Below, in pieces: positions 21,429 to 32,307 of a stretch of DNA of 64,000 nucleotides. The notes beneath the pieces are model-generated. The model was given only the letters and a program-made list of their open reading frames with translations. It was not told the DNA's origin and did no database searches. The DNA comes from Favolaschia claudopus (lineage: Eukaryota; Basidiomycota; Agaricomycetes; Agaricales; Mycenaceae). Every line of letters begins with the position of its first letter. Position 1 is the stretch's first letter. Made by a program: the position numbers and the translations under genes. Location of the stretch: NCBI GenBank assembly GCA_037176885.1, contig JAWWNJ010000154.1, positions 248,001 to 312,000 on the forward strand, given 5' to 3'.

Positions 21429-24211
21429 ATGGATGAAGCCTCATCCGAAGAAAAATCTACGAGGCGTTCTGGCGCTATTTACAACAATGCAGAGCTTCTC
21501 TACTCGCTAATAGAGTTAGGAACCATACTCTCACTATTCCCAGGCAATTTATTGACATAATCACAAAGGCAGGAAATCGCGAACGCGGTCAAACCGTATG
21601 AAGACACTATGACTATCCTTCGCGCCAAACTCGACTCTTCTACGGAACTGTTGCTCTCCCAAGACACGTCGCACATTGAGGCGGAACTGGATGCATTAAA
21701 GACCGCTCTAGAAGGAAGCGGACTGGGTTTCATTGCGGCAAATGCGAATGAGCCCCAAGTTTTGCACTTTGTCGGAGAGTACCAACACCTCGTTTCTTAT
21801 CTCGAAGGAGAGATAAAGCGGCTCTCTTCCAACCCCGATAGCTTGCAACCCATCAGTCCGTCCACAGTTGTACCAGCTGTGGTCAAAGCCTTCGTCGATG
21901 TCAGGCAGCGGTTTGACTACAAGCAGAAACAGTATTCCGATACTTCGAAGGAGCTGGACGATGTGAAGAAGCAACTGACTGAGCAGGCTGCCGCGTTCGG
22001 GACAGAGCGTGCGCACTTGGAAGAGTCCCTACGCGCGGAGGAACAAAACGCTGCTTCCCTCGTTAACTCTAACGTTCTCCTTTCAGCTCAAGTTCAAAAG
22101 CTTAGACAATGTATCAATTCGAATTTGGTGGAAGCGCAAGACTGGCAGAGTAAATTCCGAGTCATGGAAGCCGAGCGTGATTCCCTCAAGCTCCAGCTCG
22201 AGACTTCGGAGGGAAATCTCGCCACTGCTCACGCAAAGTCGGAAACTTCGAGGGCCCAGTGTCACGCGGCGCAGGAGGAGCTGAAGAAAACCAAGGAGGA
22301 TAACGATAAGAATTCGCGGACGATTCAAACAGAGTTGGACGAATGGACGTCCAAGTGTCTGCAAGTGGAAGTGGAGTTGTCGACCACGGCAGGCGACTGG
22401 CAGAAGAGATTGGATGCCGTCGAGGCTGATCTCGACGAGTGCAAGGCCAAGTGCGTTGCGCTCGAGAAGGATCTGGAATCTTCGCGAGAGAGCGACGGGA
22501 AATCCCTTGCAGAGGTTGATCAATGGAAGGCGAAGCATGCCCAGGCGGAGGCTGGCTTGTTGGCTGCAACGAATGAGCATCAAGTCAAGCTCAACTCCTG
22601 GGACATCGAACGCAACCGCCTGAAGAACCAAGCCCAACGCAACGCCGACCTCATCACACAACTCCAATCTGATCGTCTCACGCTTGACTCCCAACTCAAG
22701 GACGTTCAAGCTGAACGGGACTCTCTTCGAGACGCCTTCCAAAGTAGTACTTCACAGGCGCCCCCGCAGAATATCACTGTTTCGGAGCAGCCGATGCAGA
22801 TTCCCCCCTCAAAAAGCAATGGGATCCCTTTTCCCTTCAGAAGTAGTAAGCCATTCATTGCTCAGATAATGATCTCGCTGAGAGCAGTTTCTCAGGAGCA
22901 CCTCCAGTATCTAGCAATCCCACTGCAAATGTGTTTGAAGGTCCCCCTTCTTCCCCACCTGAACCCATTGCTTCCACGTCTCAGCTTCCACCCCGATCCT
23001 CCAGCACCGCATCCGCCACCCCCCCTTTTCCCATAAAAAGTAGTAAGCTATGCATTGCTCAGATACTGATTTCGCTGAGTGCGGTTTCTCAGGAGCACCT
23101 CCAGTATCTAGCAAGCCCACTGCAAATGTGTTTGAAGGTCCCCCTTCTTCCTCACCTGAACCCATTGCTTCCACGTCTCAGCTTCCACCGCGATCCTCCA
23201 GCACCGCATCCGCCACCCCAATCACCTCAACCGCTCCTCCTCGTAAGTCGTCCTCGATTCTTCGAAACGCTAGCGTTGAATGAGAAAATGACACAGCATC
23301 CTCCTCCGCTTCCACTAGCACCATCCGAGGCTTAAGCGGCGGTGTTCCCATACGCAGAAACACTGCAGACGGCCCCAGCAGTATCTGCAGTAGTCCCGAT
23401 CCTACCTCTGTCTCCGCGCGTCTGTCAATTCCAGCCAAGCCGAAACCCCGCATTTCCACTCCACGACCTTCACTAATCTTATCCTCTCCGTTTTCTGATA
23501 GCAGTGATGGTTCGAGTCTGCCTACTGCCCCGAATATACTGGGCTCTGTGACATCCCTTTCGCGAAGTAAAAGCACGCAAAGTCGCGATCCAAATTCGAA
23601 CCCCGCTGCTCAGATGCCGATAAAACACACTGCAGCATCGACCTCTTCCACAATCGCGTCCGCAAAGAATTTGTTTATTCCAAAAAAGCCTCCAGCAAAT
23701 AGTACGTCTTATCTTAGCAAAGCCTATAGCGCGGTAATAACAATCTCTCAGATGTGCCCGTGAAACGTCCCGCCCTCTCCCAAACCAATAACACGCCGTC
23801 CAACCCCGACACCCAAAGTACGTGTTCTCCCAGACCCCATCATCCGCCTGTATCTCACCCCCACATTCACGTAGGTTCACTCAAGCGCCCAGCGCAAACT
23901 CCGCTGGTTTCCGAAAAGAACAAGATTTCTCGTAAAGACCCACGGCTTCCCAACAAGCCGCCACCTCCTGAAGCGTCGTCCTCAACGCCCAGCTTCACCC
24001 GCCCCCCGACTGTCATACTGCCGCCCGGGGGCAACACGAGGCGCCCTTCTGGAGCACCACCCCCACCCATTACGCCTACGGCCACCATATCTCTGTCTAC
24101 GGCGGGCATGGCCCCAAATCGCGCTAATGGTAGGCTGCTCGGATGTCTATGTTTTCTCTGCTCGAACGCAGCTAACTGTTGGCCGCAGGCCACCAACCCA
24201 GACCGTCATGA
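21429..24211 (+). CDS. long coiled-coil protein with Ser/Pro-rich tail
   Basis: Unrecognised protein. I place the start at 21429 (MDEASSEEKSTRRSGAIYNN), because a 54-nt intron (21515-21568) joins it to QEIANAVKPYEDTMTILRAK; the later ATG at 21609 would lose that exon. About 350 residues of heptad-rich, acidic coiled coil follow (for example QTELDEWTSKCLQVEVEL). The second half is Ser/Pro-rich and low complexity, with several introns. Two tandem copies of an exon-intron unit occur at 22842-23235. An apparent in-frame TGA at 23281 lies inside a canonical 54-nt intron (23243-23296, GTAAGT...ACACAG) and is not a defect. Further introns follow near 23700 and 23820-23875, and the stop is at 24209-24211 after NGHQPRPS. 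A structural or scaffold role is inferred from the coiled coil only. Confidence 0.75.
22842..23235 (+). repeat. tandem duplication of an intron-exon unit, period 197 bp
   Basis: Two copies begin at 22842 and 23039 and are nearly identical over about 180 bp. Each starts with a 53-nt intron (22843-22895 and 23040-23092; GTAGTAAG...TTTCTCAG) and continues with an exon encoding APPVSS(N/K)PTANVFEGPPSS and onward. After splicing the unit adds exactly 48 residues in frame (197 minus 53 = 144 nt). Confidence 0.85.
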
Positions 24212-24583
24212 CTGACAAGGACTCGCGACTCGTCTTGGAACTGTATCTTACTTTGTATAATTGCCGCCGGACTGATGGACGGCTGGACGGACAGAGGGTC
24301 CACCAGGTTTACAGCTAATAGCTATTGCTAACTTATTTCGCTAAATATTGTACCGCTCTCTTGCTGTGTATACACTGTGCTATTCGCTTTTACAAAAGCC
24401 AAACGAAATCAATTCGTTGCTTGTATATACCATTACAAACGGAGGTGGGTGCTAGGTAAGCGCGACAAATACATGTATAGCAGATCAGAAAACTCCCAGA
24501 GACAACGCCAACATGATAAATAACCCTGAAAAATCATCGTGATAGTTCGTCCGTCAACGGGCGTGACTTGGTTACTTGAGGTT
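24212..24583. other. convergent 3' region
   Basis: Lies between the stops of two convergent genes. AT-rich, no coding signal; presumably holds both 3' UTRs. Confidence 0.5.
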
Positions 24584-26509
24584 TTAAACCACTTCGTCAA
24601 CTTTGGATCGGTTTATGCAGAATCCCTGTTGGCATCCAGGCGAATGAGAAGAGAGAAAAGGATGCGCTGTTGTGAGCATACCGGAGTGACCCACTCCTTG
24701 CAACCACAGCACATGCCCGCCCAGTCATAATTTCCCAGCTTGGCGCCGCATTTTTTGTTCGGACACGGTATTTTTCCAGCGATCTCGCCCGATTGTAAGA
24801 ACGGCTCCATCCACTTCATCTAGAGACGAGACATTGAGAAACAACAACACAATGACGCAGAGAAGCCACAAGAACGCACCGGCTCGACAAAGTATCCAGA
24901 GCATTTCGGGTTTATGAGGATCGGCGGGCTGACCGGGAGCGTCTTCGGCGGCCCACCTGAGAGCGGCGACATTAGCGGCGACATCGGCGACATCCCCAAC
25001 CCCGGTGAGCGGAAGGCCGCGAGCTTAGGGTTCGCGAACAGTTGCGCCGCAATGTCCCCATCCGCACTGGAGAAGTGCGTCGTCGTGGCAGGTCCGTTGG
25101 CATCGACCGCTGGCGGGGAGGTATCAGTAGGCGAAGCAAGGACGGCGTCCGAGAGGCGGCGCCCTAAGCGCGTCGCGGCTTGAAACGCATGAGTGCTTGG
25201 TAATGGCTCTAGCTGGGCCTGTGGATCCGCTGTGTCAGCGGTGGGGCTCTCTTCGGGATCGTCGTCTGTGTCCAGCGCGGACATCGATAACGCTGACATG
25301 GACAGATCCGCGAGGCCGCTGATGACGGGACGTAACAGTGGGCGGCGGGGCCCGTCTGATATGGAGCGCTTGACACCACCGTTAGGTTGTTCAGTGGACT
25401 CGCTTGCTGCAAGCACTGCAGAGTCCTTGTCTGATGGGGAATCGTCGGTCTCAAGGGCGGACATCGAGAGCGCTTCTGCGAGACCGGATGGTCGCCGCGG
25501 CCGCGCGTTGTTCAATGAGCCAAGGCGCGGGCGCGTCACCATGCTCATTGAGGGGTGGCGGGATGCTACTGGGGTAGCAGCAAGGGGAGTGGGAGCTCCA
25601 AGCTGTCCGTGGTCCAACATGTGCTCCCGGGTAGCAAGCTCTTGTCTACTCGATAGATTAATCAGACTTTCAAGAGAATGGGGAACTCTTCACACCTGCA
25701 CATCTTACAGCGGATGCGTCGTCTCGGACCGGCCCCAGGCGTAGCGGGGGCGGAGTCGGTCGGGGTACGTGGATATTTGGCGAACATGTCCGTCTCTGGT
25801 AAACTTCCATCTCCATCTGCAGAAGAAGGCACGCGTAAAAGGCGTGTTATCTGAATCCAGGAACCACGTACTCATGACCTCTTCCACAGTTCTCTCCATG
25901 TAAAATCTCCTGGTGGTTTTGTCCTTCCGCGAGATGTTGAACGACGCTTGGTGGAAAACTTCGAGCTGCTGCAAGAATCCCGGATTCGGGCTGGATTGTT
26001 AGATTGGATCGAAAATAGACCAGGTACATGAACATACTCGATGTTGGGTCTTGCTCTACGAATGATATCGAGCGCTGTTTGTGTATCGATATGTTCCGAA
26101 TACATTAGGTAGGCAGCAACAATAGTAACGCTGCGACCTGTTTCGTTGAAAAAAAGAAGATTATTAGCTTCGAGAAAGGGAACGCACTCATTCCTGCCTG
26201 GCAATGGACCAAGACTCCCCTCCCCTTGTCTAACTCCGCCTGAATGAATGTGATGGAGGGAATGAAATGAACGAGGATATCGGCTTCTTCAGTGTCATCC
26301 AGGAGGATCTGGTGGCGAACAAAAGTCTACTCGGACGTCAGTAGACATATAGAGGTCGTACATAGGAACAAGCGTCGAATTACCTCGTTGATAGTAACCC
26401 GTCCTCGCATAGCCGACAGAATACTGAAAATATTGTTTGCCTTGAGAGTTTGGGTATCTTTGGCGCTGGGTAGATCCCCCACCCACAGGCCAGGAATTAT
26501 CTCGTCCAT
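24584..26509 (-). CDS. YVH1: dual-specificity phosphatase YVH1 with long inserted linker
   Basis: YVH1-type phosphatase, known to act in late 60S ribosome maturation (release of Mrt4) through its zinc domain. The start at 26509 gives MDEIIPGLWVGDLPSAKDTQ, a typical DSP opening. The active site HCQAGMSRS (H-C-x5-R-S) is rebuilt across an intron near 26150-26200. The catalytic domain ends around LEVFHQASFNISRKDK. A first Cys pair (RIRCKMCR) and REHMLDHG follow, then a Ser/Pro/Asp-rich insertion of roughly 200 residues with repeated LSMSAL(E/D)TDD motifs. The zinc module resumes with KCSGYFVEPMKWMEP, PCPNKKCGAKLG and CCGCKEWVTP, ending in RSKVDEVV (stop 24584-24586). The long linker splits the zinc-binding region into two parts. 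It is convergent with the coiled-coil gene. Confidence 0.9.
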
Positions 26510-27099
26510 GGTTATTGCGCCAGAAGAGCAAAGTAGTCAGGATTAGTCAAGCTCGGGACCGTTTCCCAGCTGCAGTCTGAGTCTAGAGTGTTACTCGTTG
26601 GGGCAGACACCAGAGTCCGCAAGATTATTGACAACAACTGGAAGAGAAGGACGCTGAACTACCCGGCCAGCTGCGGGGTTATATAGTAGTGGTAAAGAGC
26701 CAAGGAGGATGGGAATAGGTGGAGCAATAAGATCATCGTTCGGGTCTTAGACAGGGTTGGGTGTCTTGGATGACGCACCCAACATTGGCGCAGCTTGACA
26801 ATTAAATAAATTACAGCTTTGGCGCCGAGGACTCTCTCGTCCACCGCTTTCACATCGCACACTCGCAACCGCATTGCGCGGATAAACGATCAACATAAAA
26901 ATTCTTCACTACGTAGCAGACCAAAAAAACTGTAACAGATGGCTAATAATGTCGAAGTTCACGGAGAGATAGGACCGGGTCCACCGGGCAATGGAGCAAG
27001 GAAGTAGAATTGGGCCACAGAAGCATGATAATCCAGTCTGAGAAATGCCCTCGATGGACAAGCTAGCCGCGAAGGTCACAACTCGCACAGTCCGGAAAC
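26510..27099. other. intergenic, no gene supported
   Basis: Promoter region of YVH1. A TATATA element near 26681 and a 22-codon ORF at 26941 (MANNVEVHGEIGPG...) are visible but have no support as a gene. Confidence 0.4.
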
Positions 27100-27518
27100 T
27101 TATTCGAGGCGGTCAATTTTGTGGACGATACGCTTGAGGATGCCTTGCAGTTCAAGCCAGATAGCGTCAAGGAAGGGAAATCTAAAACCAAGCATTGAGT
27201 TGTTTTCCTCTTGAACAACAGAAAAGAAAGCTTCAACGCTTGAATACGATGGGAACGCTTAACGACACGCAGTCCGGCGTGAGGATGGTGCGGTGCCATG
27301 CACGACAGGCTTCCCGGCGCTGCCTGAGATAAAGACATAGAGCAAGTGTTCATGGAAACAATTACTTGAAGGCAATTTTCGGCCGGTGGCATTTATAGAA
27401 AAGATACTGCGCAATGGAGTACACCGAAAGAGTCAAGAAGCAAGAAATAACCACTGGCCGAGATAGGGTGAACCATGAAGACAAGGAAGAACAAAAGCGA
27501 GCCGTGGAGCGTGGACAT
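27100..27518 (-). CDS. possible small secreted protein
   Basis: Weak candidate. An ATG at 27518 begins MSTLHGSLLFFLVFMVHPIS, which looks like a signal peptide with cleavage after ISASG. Downstream, with plausible introns, lie REACRAWHRTILTPDCVS and FPFLDAIWLELQGILKRIVH, ending KIDRLE with TAA at 27100-27102. The second join (TC|A) is in frame, using a GTTAAG donor and a GGTTTTAG acceptor. I could not find a fully consistent phase between the signal-peptide exon and the middle block, so they may belong to different transcripts. No family recognised. Confidence 0.27.
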
Positions 27519-28170
27519 GTTTCAGAGAATATTCCATCTAGCGTCGACTTCGGGGTCTACATAAGGTGAGCTTCCTTTTTCTCGAGTTATCGATCGGCGG
27601 GAAAGGCGAATCTTGCGGAATCTATTATCTGAACTCTGCGCAATAGTCTATAAACAGCTGACTGGAATGAAATCCCACGAATCAAGCAAGTCAAGAGAGT
27701 TCAACGGTCTGAGTTGTGCGTGGATGAGCGTTCTGATCAAGAGATCCAATGCCGGAGCCGGCAGACTCAAGCTCGGGAAATGCCGGCCCTCGTTGACGCC
27801 GACCACAACATTTGAACCAGCATCTGGAGCCCTGGTGGACAGACTATGAGCGTCGATGGACACTATATTCATTCTTCTTATCTGTCTCCAAAAGGTCTCA
27901 AAAATTGCCGCATTTCAGTCTCAGACGCAAGTCAACAACATGCTTCGAAGACTTGGATTTTGCTCAGGGCAGGGCGGTAGAGACACCAGAGCTCAAAATA
28001 TGTCCGTGCAAGTGAACTTTAACACAAGGGAAGAAAGAAGTAGAATCGAATTGAAATTTACAATCGCCATCGAACAAGAGTCAAGTATCATGGTACAACA
28101 TCCCCTCTGAATCTATACATCATCACCAACCATGAACGAATTGCTAACACAGGGGCGTTAACGGAAGCGT
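27519..28170. other. intergenic, no gene supported
   Basis: A 74-codon minus-strand frame (27648-27872) opens with an ATG but has no recognisable feature. Otherwise nothing seen. Confidence 0.35.
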
Positions 28171-28394
28171 TTAGCACTTGCACTCGCCGGGCTTGCAAGA
28201 GCAGCTGTAAAACGATGCAGCCCCAAGTCAATGACCGTCAAGTTGTGCAATGGAGGTACCATACCTCTCGCCGCAATTGCAGGTCGAACTGGCGCAGTTG
28301 CAGGCCTGGTTAACTGGAACTTGGGTAGTCTAGTGGTGAGGCGCGTTCAGCGAACAAGGAAAGACGAGCAAGAGCCGGGACGAACAGTGAACAT
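28171..28394 (-). CDS. metallothionein (three small exons)
   Basis: Small Cys-rich metal-binding protein, 35 residues in three exons: 28386-28394, 28265-28329 and 28171-28204. The nine-base first exon (ATG TTC ACT) joins to TTQVPVNQACNC. The second intron splits a Ser codon (AG|C). The mature pattern is CxC-x4-CxC-x3-CxC-x4-CxC: eight Cys in four CxC pairs, ending ECKC. No aromatic residue occurs after the N-terminal Phe2. This matches fungal copper metallothioneins of the Neurospora/Agaricus type in spacing. Both introns have GT...AG ends (56 and 60 nt). A TATA box lies about 85 bp upstream. Cytosolic Cu/Zn/Cd sequestration is inferred from the family. The gene is too short and too split for ORF detection. 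Confidence 0.85.
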
Positions 28395-28477
28395 GGTAAC
28401 TGCTGTGAAGTTTGAAAGTAGTGGTTTATGTGTGGGTTGGAGCGATTGTCTGATTGAATCCCGCATCCTGACTCCCC

Positions 28478-28485
28478 TTTATATA
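28478..28485 (-). promoter_or_regulatory. TATA box of the metallothionein gene
   Basis: Minus-strand TATATAAA about 85 bp before the metallothionein ATG, a usual distance for a strongly inducible fungal promoter. I did not find an obvious metal-response element. Confidence 0.6.
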
Positions 28486-29686
28486 GGCCTAGACGGTATT
28501 TGCTCCTGTTGGATCAGAGCATTCAGACCTGAATTTCAAATGGGTTCAGATCCGCGATGACGTACCCTCAAGCGGCCCGGGTGTCGAGCTGGTAGAGAGC
28601 AAGTACCACTCCAGAATGGGTGAGTCGCGGCCCTGGTATTATCCTTTCGAAGATCTCTTCTTCATCTCGTTGCCGTGGCATACTCAGCCGAGCAGTCCCA
28701 CACTCCCGTCTTTGAGCCATTTGTGCGACCCAGCACATGGCATAAACTCCCTATCTATTAATTACTCTCAAATAACGCGCGCATTCTTGGCCCTAGCGAG
28801 GTGTTTTTGCCCATCCTTTGAAGCTCGAAGCTCAGCGATCTGCCAAGCATGATATATCAGGCAAAGCTTTCCAGATTTAATCCCGAATTCTATCATTGCG
28901 ATGAGGTCCCTCGTTATTGAGGTTCATCGGACGTTTAGGACCCTATCTGAGCGACAGGGCGGCCCTAAGTTCAGAAAGGACAGGAACAATGCTCTCTGTG
29001 TGTGTCAAAACTGGTTAAGGTAAAGGTCTATCTCGGTAAACCGCATTAAAAACAGCCTACAAGTCGCTTACTTGCACGGATTTTCCATGAACACAAGACG
29101 TTCAAACGCAGTAGGCTCAGCTCCATATGAGTGATTATCTTAGTATCCGAGATAATCAGCAAGTCGTCTCTGGGGCTTTACAGCATTGCCAAAGTGACTG
29201 TGGAATTCCTTCGTTCTGAGAGGGGGAATTGAGCCTTGAGCTTCATCGCTTCATTCATTGCCAGTGCGCCAAAGTGCCGCTGGGTCCACTTCACTGATAT
29301 CCCTGCTTTCCAGAAGCTGAGCAAGCTTTCATGGAGCATTATTCGCCGTGGCACGTCCTTCATTTACTACCCAACCACTGGCAGGTGTGTCGCGAAGATA
29401 AGCAAAGTATACGGTCGGCATTCGAAGCATCATACAAGGAATGAAAAGATTATGAATGTCTGGGGAGCGACGTGCGGCTATAAGTCACAGGCAAACGGCA
29501 GACTTTGCATGTAGGCATTCGAGAAACACGAACTAACTTACCCGAAAAGGCAACTCCCCATCGATGTCCCATCTCTTGACCCCCCAATCCAACGCAATGA
29601 ATCGTAGTTTATGTCCATTAATACATCAAAGGGAATAGTCTAGGCTCTAGTATCACAAAATCCACCAATAATCAAAGAAAAGAAAA
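28486..29686. other. 1.2 kb without a supported gene
   Basis: Upstream of the metallothionein. Frames at 28616-28852 (+) and 29178-29514 (both strands) carry no recognisable motif. Probably regulatory and 3' sequence. Confidence 0.4.
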
Positions 29687-31109
29687 TCATCGTGTCGGAC
29701 GTTCAAGCTCCTCCGGCGAGTCTGGACCCTCATCCATATCTAGCTTCCCATTCTCCAAGTCATCCATCGCAACTCTATTGTACGCAGCAGTGTCCGCCGC
29801 GGCCCCTTCTGATTCCTTGTTCTTCACCCATGTATAGTATATCGAGCCGCCAAGCACGATTGCGATTGATACCGCGCGTCCGCTGAAATGGATTTAATGG
29901 GAAACTCATTCACTGTAACGGATAGAGTGCTTCACCTCGAGATGACATCCTTGAAATACCAGAGACCGAGGAAGGACTGTGCCACGCCACGCACGGCGGA
30001 CGAGATCATATGGCTGATGGGCGAGGTGACCTTGATTGAGAGTGGGCCCGCGATGCTCATGAGGAACCCAATCACGCCCTGCAATGAATCAGACGAAAGG
30101 CCCCGCGTACCATATCAACGGCCTACAGTGATAAGAGAACCCCAGAGGAAGGTCTTCAATTGACTCGTCGTGCCATCGGCTGCCGCTCTAATGGCTGCAT
30201 CGCCGCTGGCCGCCGGGTTCCCGGAAAGCAAGGCAAGTATAGCGGGGCCCTCACCGGCAATGAGCACGATTGGCGCAAGAGCGATCGCGCTCAGGAGGTT
30301 GGCATACCAAGCCAAGAGGATCGTGCTCCCATTGACCACCGGCAGACTCTGCTTTATGACGACAGACGCGAGGGCGGTGATGGAAGAGCTAGCGACACCG
30401 AATATTATGCCGACGAGGGAGAGGGGGGTACCATCCAGCAGAACGCCGATGAAGAAGCCGACTGTGACGATTGCGCAGGAGACCAGGATGAGAGGGGACG
30501 GACGGGAATGGAGAATTACGAAGGAGACGCCAACAGTGAAGGGAAGAACGAGTCCGCGTGCGACTTGATAGAACGAGGCGTCGACGTACTTCAGCGTGTA
30601 GTTATTGAAACTGTTATATGGTTGTTAGTCCGTAAGATACTTGCGGAAACAGTAAGAATCACCTGAGACCTACGACATTCAGCGCGACCACATAGGCAAG
30701 ACCTTTGCATGTTTTGAGGTCGAACGTAAGTCGCTCAGAGGAGATGCGTGCAATGTCTGCTATCCCAAACAGCAGGACAGCAATGATAAGCTGTATAAGA
30801 AGAAAGAAGAGCGGGGCGTCCGTTACATTCAAGACTGCTTTGTTGCTGTGAACGCGTTAGACCCCGGGGTTGGTGTTCGGATAACAATACATACGCCATG
30901 ACCATCTGTTTTGGGGGCCGCCGCGTCAAATGAGAATGAAAGTGCACGAACAAAGCGAAAAAAAACATACCGCCAGGGCAGCGACGATGTAGAACAGTAT
31001 TACCGAAGTCTACAACGAAATTTAGAGGCGTTTCGAGTCGACATGCATAGGTTGGACACACAACAAGAACCTTTGAAGGCGGCTCTTCTGGGGGCGCATT
31101 GGAAGCCAT
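29687..31109 (-). CDS. nucleotide-sugar transporter, GDP-fucose (SLC35C1) type
   Basis: Golgi/ER membrane antiporter of the DMT/TPT superfamily. The start is at 31109 (MASNAPPEEPPSKVLV). The second exon encodes TSVILFYIVAALA (TM1), the third completes it with NKAVLNVTDAPLFFLLIQLI. The middle contains the diagnostic LSFNNYTLKYVDASFYQVAR, GLVLPFTVGVSFVIL, TVGFFIGVLLDGTPLSLVGI and STILLAWYANLLSAIALAPI. C-terminal segments follow, with GRAVSIAIVLGGSIYYTWVK and an acidic tail ending ELERPTR, stop at 29687-29689. About ten membrane segments are visible. NYTLKYVDASFYQVARGLVLPF is closest to GDP-fucose transporter homologues in fungi. The real substrate cannot be told from sequence, and a related GDP-sugar is possible. 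Confidence 0.85.
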
Positions 31110-31555
31110 GGCGAGAGCGAGGATTCAGGGTTTGAGCCGACTATCGAACTAGTACCCAAGGTCGCGTCCAAAAATGCTGCGCGTTCCCAAGATTTATCTC
31201 GTTACCAGTATGAGAGAGTTTCGTTGGGCTTTCCGCTCGCTTTGCTTCTAACTTTCCTATTCTTCGCGCAAAGTGGATCTGGGGTTTGGGAGTGGCGGGG
31301 GCTATGGAAAAGCAGAGATCATGACAGTTCCGCGTAGGGTGGGGCTTTGATCGGGAAGACTGCTTGCTGTTCTAAACCTTCATGTCGTTGGCGTTCAGTC
31401 TGTGAATTGGACTGGTTCTTCATTTTGTTCAAAGACTTTGGCCAGGTTTCATGTTGGCTGACCCCCATGGTTGACGATTTCGCCGTTGTACCTCTGTGAT
31501 TTCGGGATTTTATCCGATGCGCCTCGCTTCATTTGCTGCTTGACTCATAGCAGCG
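31110..31555. other. divergent promoter region
   Basis: Separates the transporter (-) from the acetyltransferase (+). No other feature seen. Confidence 0.5.
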
Positions 31556-32182
31556 ATGAGACCTGATATTTTGCCCTCGCTTTCTGGACGCCTCGTCCTC
31601 ATTCGCCCTCGAGAAGAGGACGATTCTTGCGTTGCTGCTCTACGTTCTCACCCAAACACCCGTCGCTATCTTCCTTTTACGCCCACACATGTCTCACTGG
31701 AAGACGCTCGTGCCATCAGACTCAAACGCGCAGCAGACGAGACCCGCGTCCCATTCAATATTCACTTGGCCAGTTTCTCTCCGGGCTCCAACCCTGCCTC
31801 TACATTCGTGGGCAGTGTCAGTGTAACACACATCGACCTCGAGTTCAAGTGCTGCAGTCTCGGGATCCTCATCGGTGCCGACTACATTCGCGGAGGAATA
31901 GCGACTGATGCGTTATACACGCTGCTGTCATATGTTTTCGAGGATCGAAAACTCCATCGCGCCCAGATTGTTACGGCTGTTGATAACGTCGGTATGCGTG
32001 GATGGTTGGACAAAGCCGGTGCCACTCTGGAAGGGATTAATCGGGACAGCTTTGCAAACGGCACGGGGGGATACATGAGTATGTGTTGGTACAGCATTCT
32101 CGAGGACGAATGGAGGAGTACGGTAAAGCCCAGGCTCGAAGAGAAAATTGCCCGGGCAACTTCTTCGCTCAAAGCGTCGTGA
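31556..32182 (+). CDS. GNAT-family N-acetyltransferase (RimJ/RimL-like)
   Basis: Single-exon 208-residue acetyl-CoA-dependent acyltransferase. It has the RimJ/RimL-type opening SGRLVLIRPREEDD, a central strand FVGSVSVTHIDLEFKCCSLG, and then GILIGADYIRGGIATDAL, where RGGIATDAL stands in for the usual acetyl-CoA pyrophosphate loop (Q/R-x-x-G-x-G/A). VTAVDNVGMRGWLDKAGATL is the familiar N-x-x-S/M-R-x-x-x-K-x-G motif near the C-terminus. The length is normal for the family. The substrate (amine, amino acid or protein N-terminus) is unknown. Confidence 0.85.
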   Translation: MRPDILPSLSGRLVLIRPREEDDSCVAALRSHPNTRRYLPFTPTHVSLEDARAIRLKRAADETRVPFNIHLASFSPGSNPASTFVGSVSVTHIDLEFKCCSLGILIGADYIRGGIATDALYTLLSYVFEDRKLHRAQIVTAVDNVGMRGWLDKAGATLEGINRDSFANGTGGYMSMCWYSILEDEWRSTVKPRLEEKIARATSSLKAS

Positions 32183-32307
32183 ACAGCTAGAGGTCCTTGG
32201 GCGTTCGCAAATCAAACGTGTAGTTCTCACAACTACGGTTCCAGACAATGTATGCTTATTGTACAACGATTCCAGACCTCTCCATCCACCTCTTGTTTAT
32301 GCAGAAA

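Noticed and set aside
22843..22865. Ultra-short 23-nt intron in each tandem unit
   Set aside because: A 53-nt intron with the same donor and a better acceptor (TTTCTCAG) restores the same frame and has normal length.
23281..23283. In-frame TGA in the coiled-coil gene
   Set aside because: It lies inside a canonical 54-nt intron (23243-23296, GTAAGT to ACACAG) whose removal keeps the frame.
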